A DNA stretch of 64,000 nucleotides, taken from positions 62,001 to 126,000 of the forward strand of contig JAAVEW010000023.1 in NCBI GenBank assembly GCA_014801075.1. The letters are read 5' to 3'. The notes beneath the pieces were generated by a model that worked only from the letters and a program-made list of their open reading frames with translations, had not been told where the DNA came from and did no database searches. A program made the position numbers and the translations under genes. Shown here in pieces: positions 38,741 to 48,684 of the stretch. Source of the stretch: Barnesiella sp. (GTDB taxonomy: Bacteria > Bacteroidota > Bacteroidia > Bacteroidales > Muribaculaceae). The stretch's first letter is position 1. Every line of letters begins with the position of its first letter.

Positions 38741-39223
38741 TTATTCCATATTGCGCACGCGCTGCACGAAATCATACATGCGTATGGCGGCTTCGGCAGC
38801 CTCGGCGCCCTTGTCGCCCATCTTGCCGCCGCAACGGTCGAGAGCGTCCTGCTCGGTGTCGACGGTGAGCACGCCGAATATCACGGGGGTGTCGCAGTCG
38901 GCGTTGAGGGCGGTGATACCCTGGGTCACTGACTGGCACACGTAGTCGAAGTGGGGAGTACCGCCGCGCACCACGCAGCCGAACACTATCACGGCGTCAT
39001 ACATCGAGGTTTCGATGAGCTGCGAAGCCGCGAAAGTGAGTTCCACGGCGCCGGGCACCTCAAACACGTCGATGTTATCCTTGTCGGCACCATTCTTGGC
39101 GAATGTTGCGAGCGCGCTTTCAGTCAGCGCATTGGTGATGTGGCCGTTCCATTGAGCTTTTACGATGGCCACCTTTATATCGCCTGCTTCAGGCAGCGGG
39201 CTTTGGGGTACTGAAGTTGACAT
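38741..39223 (-). CDS. ribH: 6,7-dimethyl-8-ribityllumazine synthase
   Basis: VFEVPGAVELTFAASQL, GCVVRGGTPHFDYVCQSVTQGI, GVLTVDTEQDALDRCGG. Confidence 0.96.
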   Translation of the reverse strand: MSTSVPQSPLPEAGDIKVAIVKAQWNGHITNALTESALATFAKNGADKDNIDVFEVPGAVELTFAASQLIETSMYDAVIVFGCVVRGGTPHFDYVCQSVTQGITALNADCDTPVIFGVLTVDTEQDALDRCGGKMGDKGAEAAEAAIRMYDFVQRVRNME

Positions 39224-39332
39224 TGTGTATGCAGTATGTTATATTGTTAAACGTATGTTACTTATTAATATGTTACCTATTAAGTAGAATACTCTCTTAT
39301 TAACAAGCGATGAAATATAATGTTTGCCGCGG

Positions 39333-40001
39333 TCAGCGCACTATGGCGTCGGCGAGCAGCGCCTCGTCGGCAAGATGCTCGTAATCGTTGACGTAGTAGT
39401 TGAAGTTTTCGCGGCGCGCACGCTCGGCATCGTTGTGGTTGAAGAGCGCATTGATGTCGCCGGGGAGAGTGATGACGCGGTTGGCAATCTCAAGGTTCTC
39501 ATACACGGCCGGCATCACCTTGGTGATACGCTTTATGCGGTCGTCGGCAACGTCGGGCACGTAGATTATTGACGCATTCTCGGCAGCGTAGGAGAGAAAC
39601 GAGCTCATAGGCTGACGTATGCGCTGGTCGAGGGCGAAGTAGCCGCCTACGACCACGATGTCGTCCTTCTCCACGCGCGGCCATATGATATCGAATCCCT
39701 CGCCGTCGTCCTGCGTTGAGTAGCGCGATTTCACGCCGTCGATGTCGAGCAGGATGGAGGTCTTGGCGATATGGCGGTCGGAGTCGGAGATGTCGACCCC
39801 CGCCTCGGTGAGAGCGTCGGCTATTATCATGCCCGGCTTGTCGGTACCTATTTCGGAGAGGAATACCACCTTATGGCCTTTGGCGGCAAGCGCGCGGGCC
39901 GCACGCAGCAGTGCGCCGCCGGGACGGGTGGCAGTGGGGGTGGCGCCGGCAAAGGCTATTTCGAGCCATGACTCGCCTATGATTATGATTTTACCTTTCA
40001 T
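39333..40001 (-). CDS. PfkB-family carbohydrate kinase-like protein
   Basis: RPGGALLRAARALAAKGHKVVFLSEIGTDKPG; start adjusted to MKGKIIIIGES. Confidence 0.8.
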   Translation of the reverse strand: MKGKIIIIGESWLEIAFAGATPTATRPGGALLRAARALAAKGHKVVFLSEIGTDKPGMIIADALTEAGVDISDSDRHIAKTSILLDIDGVKSRYSTQDDGEGFDIIWPRVEKDDIVVVGGYFALDQRIRQPMSSFLSYAAENASIIYVPDVADDRIKRITKVMPAVYENLEIANRVITLPGDINALFNHNDAERARRENFNYYVNDYEHLADEALLADAIVR

Positions 40002-40026
40002 CAGAGTTGAGGAAATGAAGTGTTGA

Positions 40027-40632
40027 TTAGTTGGAGCGTGACACGTGGCCGAGGTAGCCGCCATGGTGACGCTTGGCGTAGTCGGCGCGGGTGAAGCCTA
40101 TGGCCTGCATGACGTTGACCACGAGGATGTCGCCGATTACTGTCATCATGGTGGTGGAGGTGGTGGGAGTCAGGCCGAGGGGGCACACTTCGGGCGCGCC
40201 ACCCGTCAGGAGAGTGACGTCGGCAATGCGTGCCAGCTCGCTGTCGCCGTTGCCCGTTATCACTATGATGGGGATGGCGGGATAGAGAGCGCGGGCAAGA
40301 GCGACCAGGTCAATGATTTCGCGGGTCTTGCCGGAGTTGGATATCAGCAGCATCACGTCGTCGGGCTGAAGCAGACCGAGGTCGCCGTGCTGGGCCTCGG
40401 AGGGGTGGAGATTGACGGCGGGAGTGCCTGTCGAGGAGAAAGTGGTGGCTATGTTCATAGCTATTTGTCCCGCTTTACCCATGCCGGAGGTGACGAGTTT
40501 GCCACCGCGGCGGTTGACGTGTTCCACTATAAGTTCTACGGCGCGGGCGTAAGCGTCGGTGACGGGGATATTGAGTATCGCCTCGCTTTCGGCGCGTAAT
40601 ATCTGATTGATTGATTCGGTTAGATCTTTCAT
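40027..40632 (-). CDS. SIS-domain sugar-phosphate isomerase (KdsD-like, without CBS domains)
   Basis: LVTSGMGKAGQIAMNIATTFSSTGTPAVNLHPSEAQHGDLGLLQPDDVMLLISNSGKTREI; 201 aa, SIS domain only. Confidence 0.88.
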   Translation of the reverse strand: MKDLTESINQILRAESEAILNIPVTDAYARAVELIVEHVNRRGGKLVTSGMGKAGQIAMNIATTFSSTGTPAVNLHPSEAQHGDLGLLQPDDVMLLISNSGKTREIIDLVALARALYPAIPIIVITGNGDSELARIADVTLLTGGAPEVCPLGLTPTTSTTMMTVIGDILVVNVMQAIGFTRADYAKRHHGGYLGHVSRSN

Positions 40633-40690
40633 TGGGTATCGGCTTTAGGGAGTGCCGTGGGGACAAAGGTACTAAAAATTGCAAAGAGAT

Positions 40691-40737
40691 AAAAAAAACG
40701 GCATAATTTTGTCGGTGTAGTTGACAAAATTATGCCG
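40691..40737 (-). terminator. Rho-independent terminator of the porU operon
   Basis: Perfect 15-bp stem cggcataattttgtc / gacaaaattatgccg, followed by T8 on the minus strand. Confidence 0.92.
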
Positions 40738-40846
40738 CCGCAGAAGCCCGATTTTTTCGTATCAGGTGTTTATCCTGGCGCGCGTCGGATTATAAATCTG
40801 AAATCCGTCGACGCACACTAAATTCATAGGGGTGGGACACTCAGCG

Positions 40847-43800
40847 TCAGTTGCCGGTGACGGCGATGCGGCGCGTAGTCGTGTTGCTCACCGTTTCTCC
40901 ATCGCGAATCGAAGCGCGGTAGAGGTAGATGCCGCGGGTCACACGCTGGCCGGCCATGTTGTGGAGGTTCCATGTGACGGGGCTTGTGAGATACATGTCG
41001 CTGCGTCCCGAGCTAACCGATTCCCACACGGGGTGACCGAGCATGTCGTACACCGATATGGTGACTTCGACCTGAGCGTCGGGTCGGTCGTGCGACAGGT
41101 AGAAGTTAGCCTCGACTGACGCGGGGTTGGCGTCGGAATAGACGTCGTAGACCACAGGCGCGCGGTCAGGCGACACGTAAAATTCTATCGTCTCGGAGGT
41201 GGAGTTGTCCGAGGTGTCCCATACGCGCAGTCGCAGCGTGTGAAGGCCCTCCTGCAGCGTGGGTAGCTGGTAGGCGATGGTGCCTTCGGGGAGTCCCGAT
41301 GCCGAGGGGGTGTAGTATTCGGCCACGTCGGAGTAGCTGCGGTTGCCGTCGATAAGTATGTTCATCTGGTGGCCCACGCCGGTGGTGTTCATGTTGATGC
41401 CACGGTTGTCGGTCACCTCGGCTATGAGCATGGGGGTGGCGTTGACATGGTCGCCGGAGCGGAACGACGGGTGGTTGAGGTAGATACTCTTGATTACGGG
41501 AGCTATCGTGTCGACCACATTCTCGTCAGTGCCGTAGACGTAGAAGTCGCGGTTGACGCCGGCGGCAAAGCCCTCGACGTTGCCGGCGCCCTTCTTCTGC
41601 GCCACGAGGCTGAGGGCGGCCTCACGGTAGTTGTTCGATATGCTCGACGGCATGGCTATGCGTGCCGTAAAGCGGCCGTTGCGTATCGAGTCGTTGCCCG
41701 CGAAGAGGCGGTCGCCGTGCTGCTCGAAGGTAAACTTCACACCCTCGTCCTCGCCGCCGTTGCCAAGTGTGGTGATACTGTATTCGGCATCGTAGAGGGT
41801 GGAGGCGATGGTGCCGGTGAAGTCGGTCATGAGATTACCGTCGCTGTCGAGCACGCGTCCTTCAACCACCACATCCTGTCGGGCCTGCATCACGGGAGGC
41901 TCCTCGCTGCCGGGAGCGACGCCGTTGATAAGGTCGACGGTCACCGTCTGCTCGGGCATGGCGGGACGCATGGCCGGGTCGCCCATAAGTATGTAGCGCA
42001 ACTTGTTGCTGTCGGAGAGCATCGCGCCCGTCGACGACAGTTTCGACGAGTTCTTGGCGCGGCGGTATATCTCGCCGAGCGTCAGTCGCTCGCCGTTCTC
42101 GTCGCGGGTGAACATATGCTGTGCCACCGCACGCGAGAAGTAGACGTTCTCCGAGATGTAAACGGGGCGGTTGGCCGAAATCTGGGCTATACAGCCGCCC
42201 GATTCGAGGCCCCACATTATCTCGCCTGCCGAAATATCGGTGGCGTCCCAGCGCAGGAACTCGCAGGTAGCGGCCATGAATATGGGCAGCTTGCGCAGGT
42301 ACATATTGTAGATGTCGCTGAGTTTGAGCAACCCTTCGTGGGTGAGCGACGTAGTGTTGGCATGGCCGATGAAGAACCACCACGCTACACCCTCGTCGAG
42401 AGTCTTGAACATGAAGTCGCGGGCCAGAGGGTAGCCCTGTGCCGTCTGCTGGTAGGCATCGGTGTAGAGCTTGGTGTGGATGGCGTTTTCGCCGCCGTTG
42501 TCGAGCATCGTGTTCCACACCTGTTCCATCTGCGTCATGTGTACGCCGAGGTCGCGGTCGTCGGCAATCAGCAGCGAGCGGTTGCGCCACGTGCCTGAGG
42601 CCGCCTTGGTTGAGTAGTTGATAATCTTGTCGACGGCCGCTCTGGCAGAGCCGGTCGAGGTCACGGGGAGTCGGCCCACACCTATGCACAGATAGTCGGA
42701 GGCAGTGTTGTTGCCGGAGTTATCGCGCAGGAATGCGAGGATGTCGTCGGTAGTGTAGGAGTCGAGGTCGGTCTCTCCCTGCTCCGACTGCCACAGTGGC
42801 ATCAGCGGGTAGTTGAGCGACTTGACGGTGTTGGATATGCGGCGGTTGTCGTAGCTGCCGCGGCCCATGAAGAGGGCGTATTTGAGTTGGCGGTCAGAGG
42901 TAGCCGAACGGTCATAGAGCATTTTGAGCATCTTGCGGAACGCGTTGACGTCGCGGCTTCCCGATGCAAACTCGTTGAACACGTCGTCCTGATTGATGAC
43001 GGTGACGCTGAGGCCCTCGTTGGTGCGGTGGAACTCGGCCAGTCGCTCGGCCTCTGAAATCCATGTCGGCGGGGTGAAAATCACCATCTCCGGCACTTCG
43101 ATGGAGTGGAGATTCTGATTGGCCACGGTGCCCACGTAGACAGGTTCGGGGAACGATGCCGAGGGGTTGAACGCCACGTAGCGGCGCGTACCGGTGTAGT
43201 CGTTGGTCCACGACATGTCGGAGCCTGCCAGCGAGGTGTTCATCGCCTTCACTTCGAGGGGCGAGGTGACGTCCCACACCACGGTCGAGGCGTCGGCGCC
43301 TGCGAGTGTGGCCTGATTGCGCGGGAGGGTGAAGCAGAGCTGACGGTCAGTCAGTCGCAGGTTGCGGTTATAGTTTATAGCGAGGTAATCGAGATGGGCG
43401 GCCGATACGGTGCCGGCACGGTTGTAGGTGAGGCCCACGGTGATTTTGTCGTTGTCGGGCTTGAAAGTCTTTGTGGTGACGCCGGCGCGGTAGTTGCCGT
43501 GGTCGGTAGAAGTGGCGCGTATCTTGTCTGACTCCGACGCGGGCAGAGCCTCATCGTTGACCGAAAGACTGATTGACGTTTCATTCTGCGACTTGGTGAT
43601 GAACGAGCATGCGAGCCACACGGTGCTCTCCTCCACGCGGTCGGTGAGCTGGAAACTGAACGAGCGCGTAGGGGTATAGAGGAAATCCTCGCCGCCATAC
43701 TGCTGCCCGGTGGTGGAGACGGTGACAAGGTCCTTTTCATGGAAAATATAGTCGATAAATGAGGTTTCGGGCGACGACACCGCAGGGGAGCCGATGGTGG

Positions 43801-44266
43801 GTATGGCCTTATCCTCGGCATTGCAGTCGCTCAGGAAGTAGTAACCCTCGTCGGTGAATGCGTTCTGGCGCGGGCGCATGTAGTTTCCTGCGTATGACAC
43901 GGCCTCGGTGACCCCTTCGCCATAGAAGAGAATGCCCTTGTCGGTGCGCAGTACGGGCACCACGGGGAGGTCGTCGACATAGGTGCGCGCCGAGAGCACG
44001 TCGGAGAGCTGTCGGCCGCCGTAACCGTAGACACGGACATCGGCCGGGTTGGCAAATCCCATGCGGCGCAGCGTGGCGTTACTGAGCATATAGATACCGT
44101 CGGCAGTCACGCTGACCTTGACCCATCGTCCGCTCGCCAGGCGCGAGTTCTCGGCATAGGCTGAGAGGTCGAAAGCATGCGCCTCCGCCGGTATGAGCGT
44201 GGCACACAGGGCTATCACTGCCGCCACGTATATCTTTATGTTTTTGATAGTGTCGAATATAGTCAT
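40847..44266 (-). CDS. porU: PorU, type IX secretion system sortase (C25 gingipain-like)
   Basis: 1139 aa; signal peptide; peptidase C25 core with WWFFIGHANTTSLTHEGLL and LPIFMAATCEFLRWDATDISAGE; FlgD-like C-terminal region. Confidence 0.88.
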   Translation of the reverse strand: MTIFDTIKNIKIYVAAVIALCATLIPAEAHAFDLSAYAENSRLASGRWVKVSVTADGIYMLSNATLRRMGFANPADVRVYGYGGRQLSDVLSARTYVDDLPVVPVLRTDKGILFYGEGVTEAVSYAGNYMRPRQNAFTDEGYYFLSDCNAEDKAIPTIGSPAVSSPETSFIDYIFHEKDLVTVSTTGQQYGGEDFLYTPTRSFSFQLTDRVEESTVWLACSFITKSQNETSISLSVNDEALPASESDKIRATSTDHGNYRAGVTTKTFKPDNDKITVGLTYNRAGTVSAAHLDYLAINYNRNLRLTDRQLCFTLPRNQATLAGADASTVVWDVTSPLEVKAMNTSLAGSDMSWTNDYTGTRRYVAFNPSASFPEPVYVGTVANQNLHSIEVPEMVIFTPPTWISEAERLAEFHRTNEGLSVTVINQDDVFNEFASGSRDVNAFRKMLKMLYDRSATSDRQLKYALFMGRGSYDNRRISNTVKSLNYPLMPLWQSEQGETDLDSYTTDDILAFLRDNSGNNTASDYLCIGVGRLPVTSTGSARAAVDKIINYSTKAASGTWRNRSLLIADDRDLGVHMTQMEQVWNTMLDNGGENAIHTKLYTDAYQQTAQGYPLARDFMFKTLDEGVAWWFFIGHANTTSLTHEGLLKLSDIYNMYLRKLPIFMAATCEFLRWDATDISAGEIMWGLESGGCIAQISANRPVYISENVYFSRAVAQHMFTRDENGERLTLGEIYRRAKNSSKLSSTGAMLSDSNKLRYILMGDPAMRPAMPEQTVTVDLINGVAPGSEEPPVMQARQDVVVEGRVLDSDGNLMTDFTGTIASTLYDAEYSITTLGNGGEDEGVKFTFEQHGDRLFAGNDSIRNGRFTARIAMPSSISNNYREAALSLVAQKKGAGNVEGFAAGVNRDFYVYGTDENVVDTIAPVIKSIYLNHPSFRSGDHVNATPMLIAEVTDNRGINMNTTGVGHQMNILIDGNRSYSDVAEYYTPSASGLPEGTIAYQLPTLQEGLHTLRLRVWDTSDNSTSETIEFYVSPDRAPVVYDVYSDANPASVEANFYLSHDRPDAQVEVTISVYDMLGHPVWESVSSGRSDMYLTSPVTWNLHNMAGQRVTRGIYLYRASIRDGETVSNTTTRRIAVTGN

Positions 44267-44269
44267 TGT

Positions 44270-44974
44270 TTATAATGAACGATAAAAGGTACTCTTTATT
44301 GTGTTAAGGTCAACTTTGCCTTTGACGCCGTCGACATTGCCACGGTGGGAATATTGCCAGAGCGTCCAGTCAAGCTCCTCCTCGGGGAGGGTGAATGAGC
44401 ACAGCCACAGCGGATAGTCCCGGAAATTGCCTTTGAGATAGCGGTTATAGTCATCCTTGTTGGAGTAGAGCATTATGTCGGCGCCCTCGCGTTCGAGGTA
44501 GGCGAGCATGGCGCGCAGTCGCTCTGCGATGGCTGCCGGGTCGTGTCCCTCGGGGTTGCCTGTCTGCTCTATGTCTATGACTATGGGGAAGTCGAGCGAA
44601 CGGTTGCGCAGCGAGTGGAGCAGATTGATGGCCTGCAGCTCGCCGTCGGTGTCGAAGCGGAAAAAGTGGTAGGCACCCACCTTGAGTCCGGCATTGCGGG
44701 CGCGGCGCACGTTGTCGACGAACATCGCGTCCTTGAAGTCAGTACCTTCGGTGGCCTTGATGATAGCGAAATCGTAGCCGGCACTTTTCACCCGGTCAAA
44801 GTCGATTTCGCCGTTGTGGGCCGATATGTCGATACCTCTTACGGGGTAGAGGTCATGGTCGGGGTCCATGGCGGGGCTGTTGGCTATATACTGCCGGTAG
44901 GCATGGATAAAACCGCACACGGCCACTATCGACGTCACCACTATCGCTATGAGAAATCCAACCCGCCTGTGCAT
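44270..44974 (-). CDS. GH25 lysozyme/muramidase
   Basis: RGIDISAHNGEIDFDRVKSAGYDFAIIKATEGTDFKD, VIDIEQTGN. Confidence 0.92.
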   Translation of the reverse strand: MHRRVGFLIAIVVTSIVAVCGFIHAYRQYIANSPAMDPDHDLYPVRGIDISAHNGEIDFDRVKSAGYDFAIIKATEGTDFKDAMFVDNVRRARNAGLKVGAYHFFRFDTDGELQAINLLHSLRNRSLDFPIVIDIEQTGNPEGHDPAAIAERLRAMLAYLEREGADIMLYSNKDDYNRYLKGNFRDYPLWLCSFTLPEEELDWTLWQYSHRGNVDGVKGKVDLNTIKSTFYRSL

Positions 44975-44976
44975 AA

Positions 44977-45825
44977 CTACCTCGTTGCCTCCCTGTTATA
45001 CTCCTCGACCGAAGCTGCGGAGCGACGGCGCGCAATCCACGCCGCAGTCCTGGCCACGGCATAGACCAACGCCATGATGATGACGATAAGAGCGGAGCAG
45101 GGCACTTCGATGTAGCACGCCGCGAGCAGTCCGCCGATGCAGCACACCAGCGACACCGCGCCCGATGCGACCATCAGACGGTTGAGGCGGTGATAGCGCG
45201 TCTCGGCTATCATCTGCGGCAATGAAAGCATCGACATGAGCAACATCACGCCGACGAGCTTGATTGTCAATACTATTGCTACGGCGGTGAACACCGTCAT
45301 GACTGTGGTGATGAACGCTGTAGGCATGCCGCTGACGCGGGCGAAGTCGCGGTCAAACGCACACACTACTATCTTGTGGTAGAACGCCGCTACGAAGGCT
45401 ATGAGCAGAAGGGTGAAGATGGCGAACGTCACGATATCGCCTTGTGAAATGGTAAGTATGTTACCGAAAAGAAATGAGTTGAGTTCGGGCACATAACCCG
45501 GCGTCAGAAACACGAACAGCACGCCGACGGCCATGCCGAGCGACCATACTACCGCTATCGCCGAGTCCTCGCGCACGTTGTGGCGGGAGGAAACCCACTC
45601 AACCCCCACTGATGAGCCGACGGCAAACACCCCGGCCATCAGTATGGGATTAATGCCTGTGAAATATCCGAGGCCGAGACCTCCGAAGCAGGCGTGGGTA
45701 ATGCCACCCGCTATGGCCACGAGACGCCGCGCGAATATATAGGTGCCTATCACCGATGAAGCCACGGCTATCAGTGATATGCCTATAAGAGCGTTGCGGA
45801 AAAACTCGTAGTCAAGCAGGTCCAT
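44977..45825 (-). CDS. Metal ABC transporter permease (ZnuB/MntB-like)
   Basis: RNALIGISLIAVASSVIGTYIFARRLVAIAGGITHACFGGLGLGYF; several transmembrane segments. Confidence 0.92.
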   Translation of the reverse strand: MDLLDYEFFRNALIGISLIAVASSVIGTYIFARRLVAIAGGITHACFGGLGLGYFTGINPILMAGVFAVGSSVGVEWVSSRHNVREDSAIAVVWSLGMAVGVLFVFLTPGYVPELNSFLFGNILTISQGDIVTFAIFTLLLIAFVAAFYHKIVVCAFDRDFARVSGMPTAFITTVMTVFTAVAIVLTIKLVGVMLLMSMLSLPQMIAETRYHRLNRLMVASGAVSLVCCIGGLLAACYIEVPCSALIVIIMALVYAVARTAAWIARRRSAASVEEYNREATR

Positions 45826-45867
45826 TATCGTGAATTTGTAACTTGAGAGTCAAGTATATATTGAAAA

Positions 45868-48384
45868 TTATTTTACAACTTTCTCTACGCGTGAGCCCTG
45901 ACGGCGGATGTAGATACCGTTGGCGGGATTGTCGACCCTGATACCCTGCAGGTTGAAGTATTCAACGGGTGCGTTGTTGTCGTCAGCGTCGATGTCGGCT
46001 ACGCCTGAGTTGCCGTTGCCAAGTACCACATCAATCGCGTTGGAGGCCGCTGATTTGAGGCCGTCGTTGTCTACAGCCACTACCGAGTAGCAGAATTTAT
46101 CCTTGTCAGCGGGAAGATTCTCCACGCGCATTGAGGTAGCGCCCTTGGTTGAAACGCCGTTGTATGCTGCCAGAGGTGCAGTGCCTTCACTTGCGTAGTA
46201 CACTGTGAAGTCGTCGATAGCGAGGTTGCCGTACTTCTCTTTGTTGTAGACGAGCTTGAGCTGGTGCACGCCGTTGCTGTTGAGGGTATAGTTGACAGTG
46301 GCGCCTTTCTGGCTGTTCCACGAGGTGAAGTCAGTAAGCTTGGTTTCCACGCCATCCTTCACAGCGAAGAGCGTTGCGGAGCTCTGGTCCTGATTGCTGC
46401 TTCCCATCCACTTGGCCCAGAATGAGATGCGGGTGATGGGGTAGTCATATTCGGGAGTCATTACCCAGTAGCCGCTCTCCATGCGGAGTGAGGGGATTGA
46501 CTCTCCGTAGTTGTCGGTGGTGGCGTAAGATTTACGGGCGCTTGTAGTCCAGCCTTCGGCATTGGTGATTGAGCTGTCTGAACCGAAGTCGTTCGAGTTG
46601 CTGCCTTCAACGATTTCGCCGTAAGTGCTTACTGTCAGCAGATAGTCGGTAGCGCCTTCAACCGAGCTCCATGAAGCTACGAAGTAGTCGGGACCGATTT
46701 CAGTGTCAAGGGGCACGAACGCTACGGGCGAATCGAGAGTGGGTGCACCGCCGCATACGTCGAACGTGATTATGCCGTTTTTCTCCGTGATATTGGTCAG
46801 GGGGATGCCGAGCGAAACGCCGGCCCATGTCTTCATGTTAGGTGTGGTATTGTCGGTAAACGAAGTGTAACGTCCTCCTGTGCCGGGGAATGCGTAGCCG
46901 CTCATTGCGGTCTCGCTGGTGCCGTTGGGGTTGTTGTTGGCTTCCTCGATGTCGACATACTGGTGGCTCTTCGTATTGTTGACAGCATTTTGTGACCACA
47001 CTGAAGCGTTGTAGTCGATGTGCCATATCAGCATACCGTGACCGGGAAGGTATTTGTCCCAGTTGCTCTGCTGACGGTTTTCGAGCAGGAAGAATTCAGT
47101 GTTCTTTGCGGTGGGGATTATACAGCCGTAGTTGCTGCTCTCGATATGTTCGAGCGATACGGTGCGGGGTGTCTTGTCGAGCACGAGGGGGTCAATCCAG
47201 CCCATTGCGTTGCGTTCGAATATCGAGTAGGTGGGAGGTGTGCAACCATCGTTGTTGTAGGGGCCGTAGTCGAGCACTGACCATGAGGAAGGGGTATAAT
47301 TCTCGGTACCGTACTGATCAGCAGTGTGGTAAAGGTCGGGCAGACCCATCACGTGAGAGAACTCGTGGACGAATGTGCCGATACCGTCAGGTCGGTTGTA
47401 TTCCCATTCGTTGGAGCAGGCGTAGCGGTTGATTCTCACACCGTCGAGGGTCAGAGATTTTCCGGCTGAGGAAAGCTCCCACTGGTGAGGCCACACGCAA
47501 TTGCTACCGCCGTAGCTTGCTTCGCCCTGACCGGCATAGATAACGAATACGTTGTCGACATAGCCGTCGCCGTCGGTGTCATAATCCTTGAAATTGATCT
47601 GGCTGTCAAGACCTTTACAGCCGTCGACAATCATCTGCGGAGCGTTTTTATCATCGCCGAAGTAATCGTTGCCGCCGTAATATGCCTGATTCTGGGGGAG
47701 GGTTACGGGACCATATACGTCAAAGTCGGGGGTAAACAATCCCATCGAAGCGTCGGTAAACCAGTCGAGTGCCGAGCCGGTGCCGCCGTTTTCGCTGAAT
47801 CCCTTCTGGTTGATCATGCGCTCGAAGTAGGCTGAAGCTCCTCCGGAGTAGGTTGTCTTGAATTTCACGTCGGTGTACTCCACGAGGATGATAAGACCCT
47901 TGGGTGAACCGGTGCGGGGATAGGCCGAGTTGGCGAAGAGTCCTACGCCCGACTGGGGAATCGACGAAACCGAAGCGTTGGCACGCGGTGCGAGGCTGCG
48001 GGGCTCGGAGCGGCGGTTGAGGGGCGACATTTCGGCTGTCAGAGCGCCTGCTTCGGCGAGTTTCTCGCGGTTGATGCTTGCGAGAAATTCTTTCTCGGCG
48101 TCGGTGCGCGCCGCTACGTTGGCGGCTTTTATATTTGATGCTTTTGCAAGGCCGGTGTTGGCATCGACCTCGGCAAAGTAATATCCGTTAACCTCGTTAC
48201 CTAAGACCATGCGGCCGTCCTCGGTGAGGAAAAATTTGAAAAATTCATCGCCGGCACGGGTGAGGGTCACCTCGGTACCGTCAGGTTGGGTTGCAGTGAA
48301 TGTAAGGCGTTTGGCCGGAACAGCGTTTGCACTCATGGCTGTGATGAGGGCACCGGCCGCTACTAAATGTTTTAACTTTTTCAT
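45868..48384 (-). CDS. M6-family metalloprotease with C-terminal sorting-like tail
   Basis: FVHEFSHVMGLPDLYHT (HExxH), InhA-like features; C-terminus VEYFNLQGIRVDNPANGIYIRRQGSRVEKVVK. Confidence 0.92.
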   Translation of the reverse strand: MKKLKHLVAAGALITAMSANAVPAKRLTFTATQPDGTEVTLTRAGDEFFKFFLTEDGRMVLGNEVNGYYFAEVDANTGLAKASNIKAANVAARTDAEKEFLASINREKLAEAGALTAEMSPLNRRSEPRSLAPRANASVSSIPQSGVGLFANSAYPRTGSPKGLIILVEYTDVKFKTTYSGGASAYFERMINQKGFSENGGTGSALDWFTDASMGLFTPDFDVYGPVTLPQNQAYYGGNDYFGDDKNAPQMIVDGCKGLDSQINFKDYDTDGDGYVDNVFVIYAGQGEASYGGSNCVWPHQWELSSAGKSLTLDGVRINRYACSNEWEYNRPDGIGTFVHEFSHVMGLPDLYHTADQYGTENYTPSSWSVLDYGPYNNDGCTPPTYSIFERNAMGWIDPLVLDKTPRTVSLEHIESSNYGCIIPTAKNTEFFLLENRQQSNWDKYLPGHGMLIWHIDYNASVWSQNAVNNTKSHQYVDIEEANNNPNGTSETAMSGYAFPGTGGRYTSFTDNTTPNMKTWAGVSLGIPLTNITEKNGIITFDVCGGAPTLDSPVAFVPLDTEIGPDYFVASWSSVEGATDYLLTVSTYGEIVEGSNSNDFGSDSSITNAEGWTTSARKSYATTDNYGESIPSLRMESGYWVMTPEYDYPITRISFWAKWMGSSNQDQSSATLFAVKDGVETKLTDFTSWNSQKGATVNYTLNSNGVHQLKLVYNKEKYGNLAIDDFTVYYASEGTAPLAAYNGVSTKGATSMRVENLPADKDKFCYSVVAVDNDGLKSAASNAIDVVLGNGNSGVADIDADDNNAPVEYFNLQGIRVDNPANGIYIRRQGSRVEKVVK

Positions 48385-48487
48385 GTTGAGTATGATAATG
48401 TTTATTACCTGTATATTTATTTAGTTTTAGTAATTGTCGGAATGTGACGATTGCTCTAATTCTCTGTTTTTTAATGGCAGAAAGTTG

Positions 48488-48495
48488 CAAAGATA
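48488..48495 (-). promoter_or_regulatory. Bacteroidetes -7 element for the M6 protease gene
   Basis: TATCTTTG on the minus strand. Confidence 0.5.
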
Positions 48496-48625
48496 ACAAT
48501 TATCCCTGCAACTTTGAAATATTTTCAGGTTTTTAACCTTTATAAATGATGCATATTTTGCATATGCAGAAAATGGAAACAGACTCAGCGTAAACCAATT
48601 TTCAACATCCGTTGATTAACTGCTG

Positions 48626-48662
48626 AATATCTGCTTATTAAGTCTTAATATCTGCTTATTAA
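48626..48662. repeat. Two 16-bp direct repeats, 21-bp period
   Basis: aatatctgcttattaa at 48626-48641 and 48647-48662. Confidence 0.9.
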
Positions 48663-48684
48663 CTGCTTATAATAGGGGTGCGAC

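Noticed and set aside
41369-42598. 409-aa plus-strand ORF antisense to porU
   Set aside because: Shadow ORF from the GC-biased third position of porU; composition (His/Val/Gly/Ala-rich) is typical of antisense translation.
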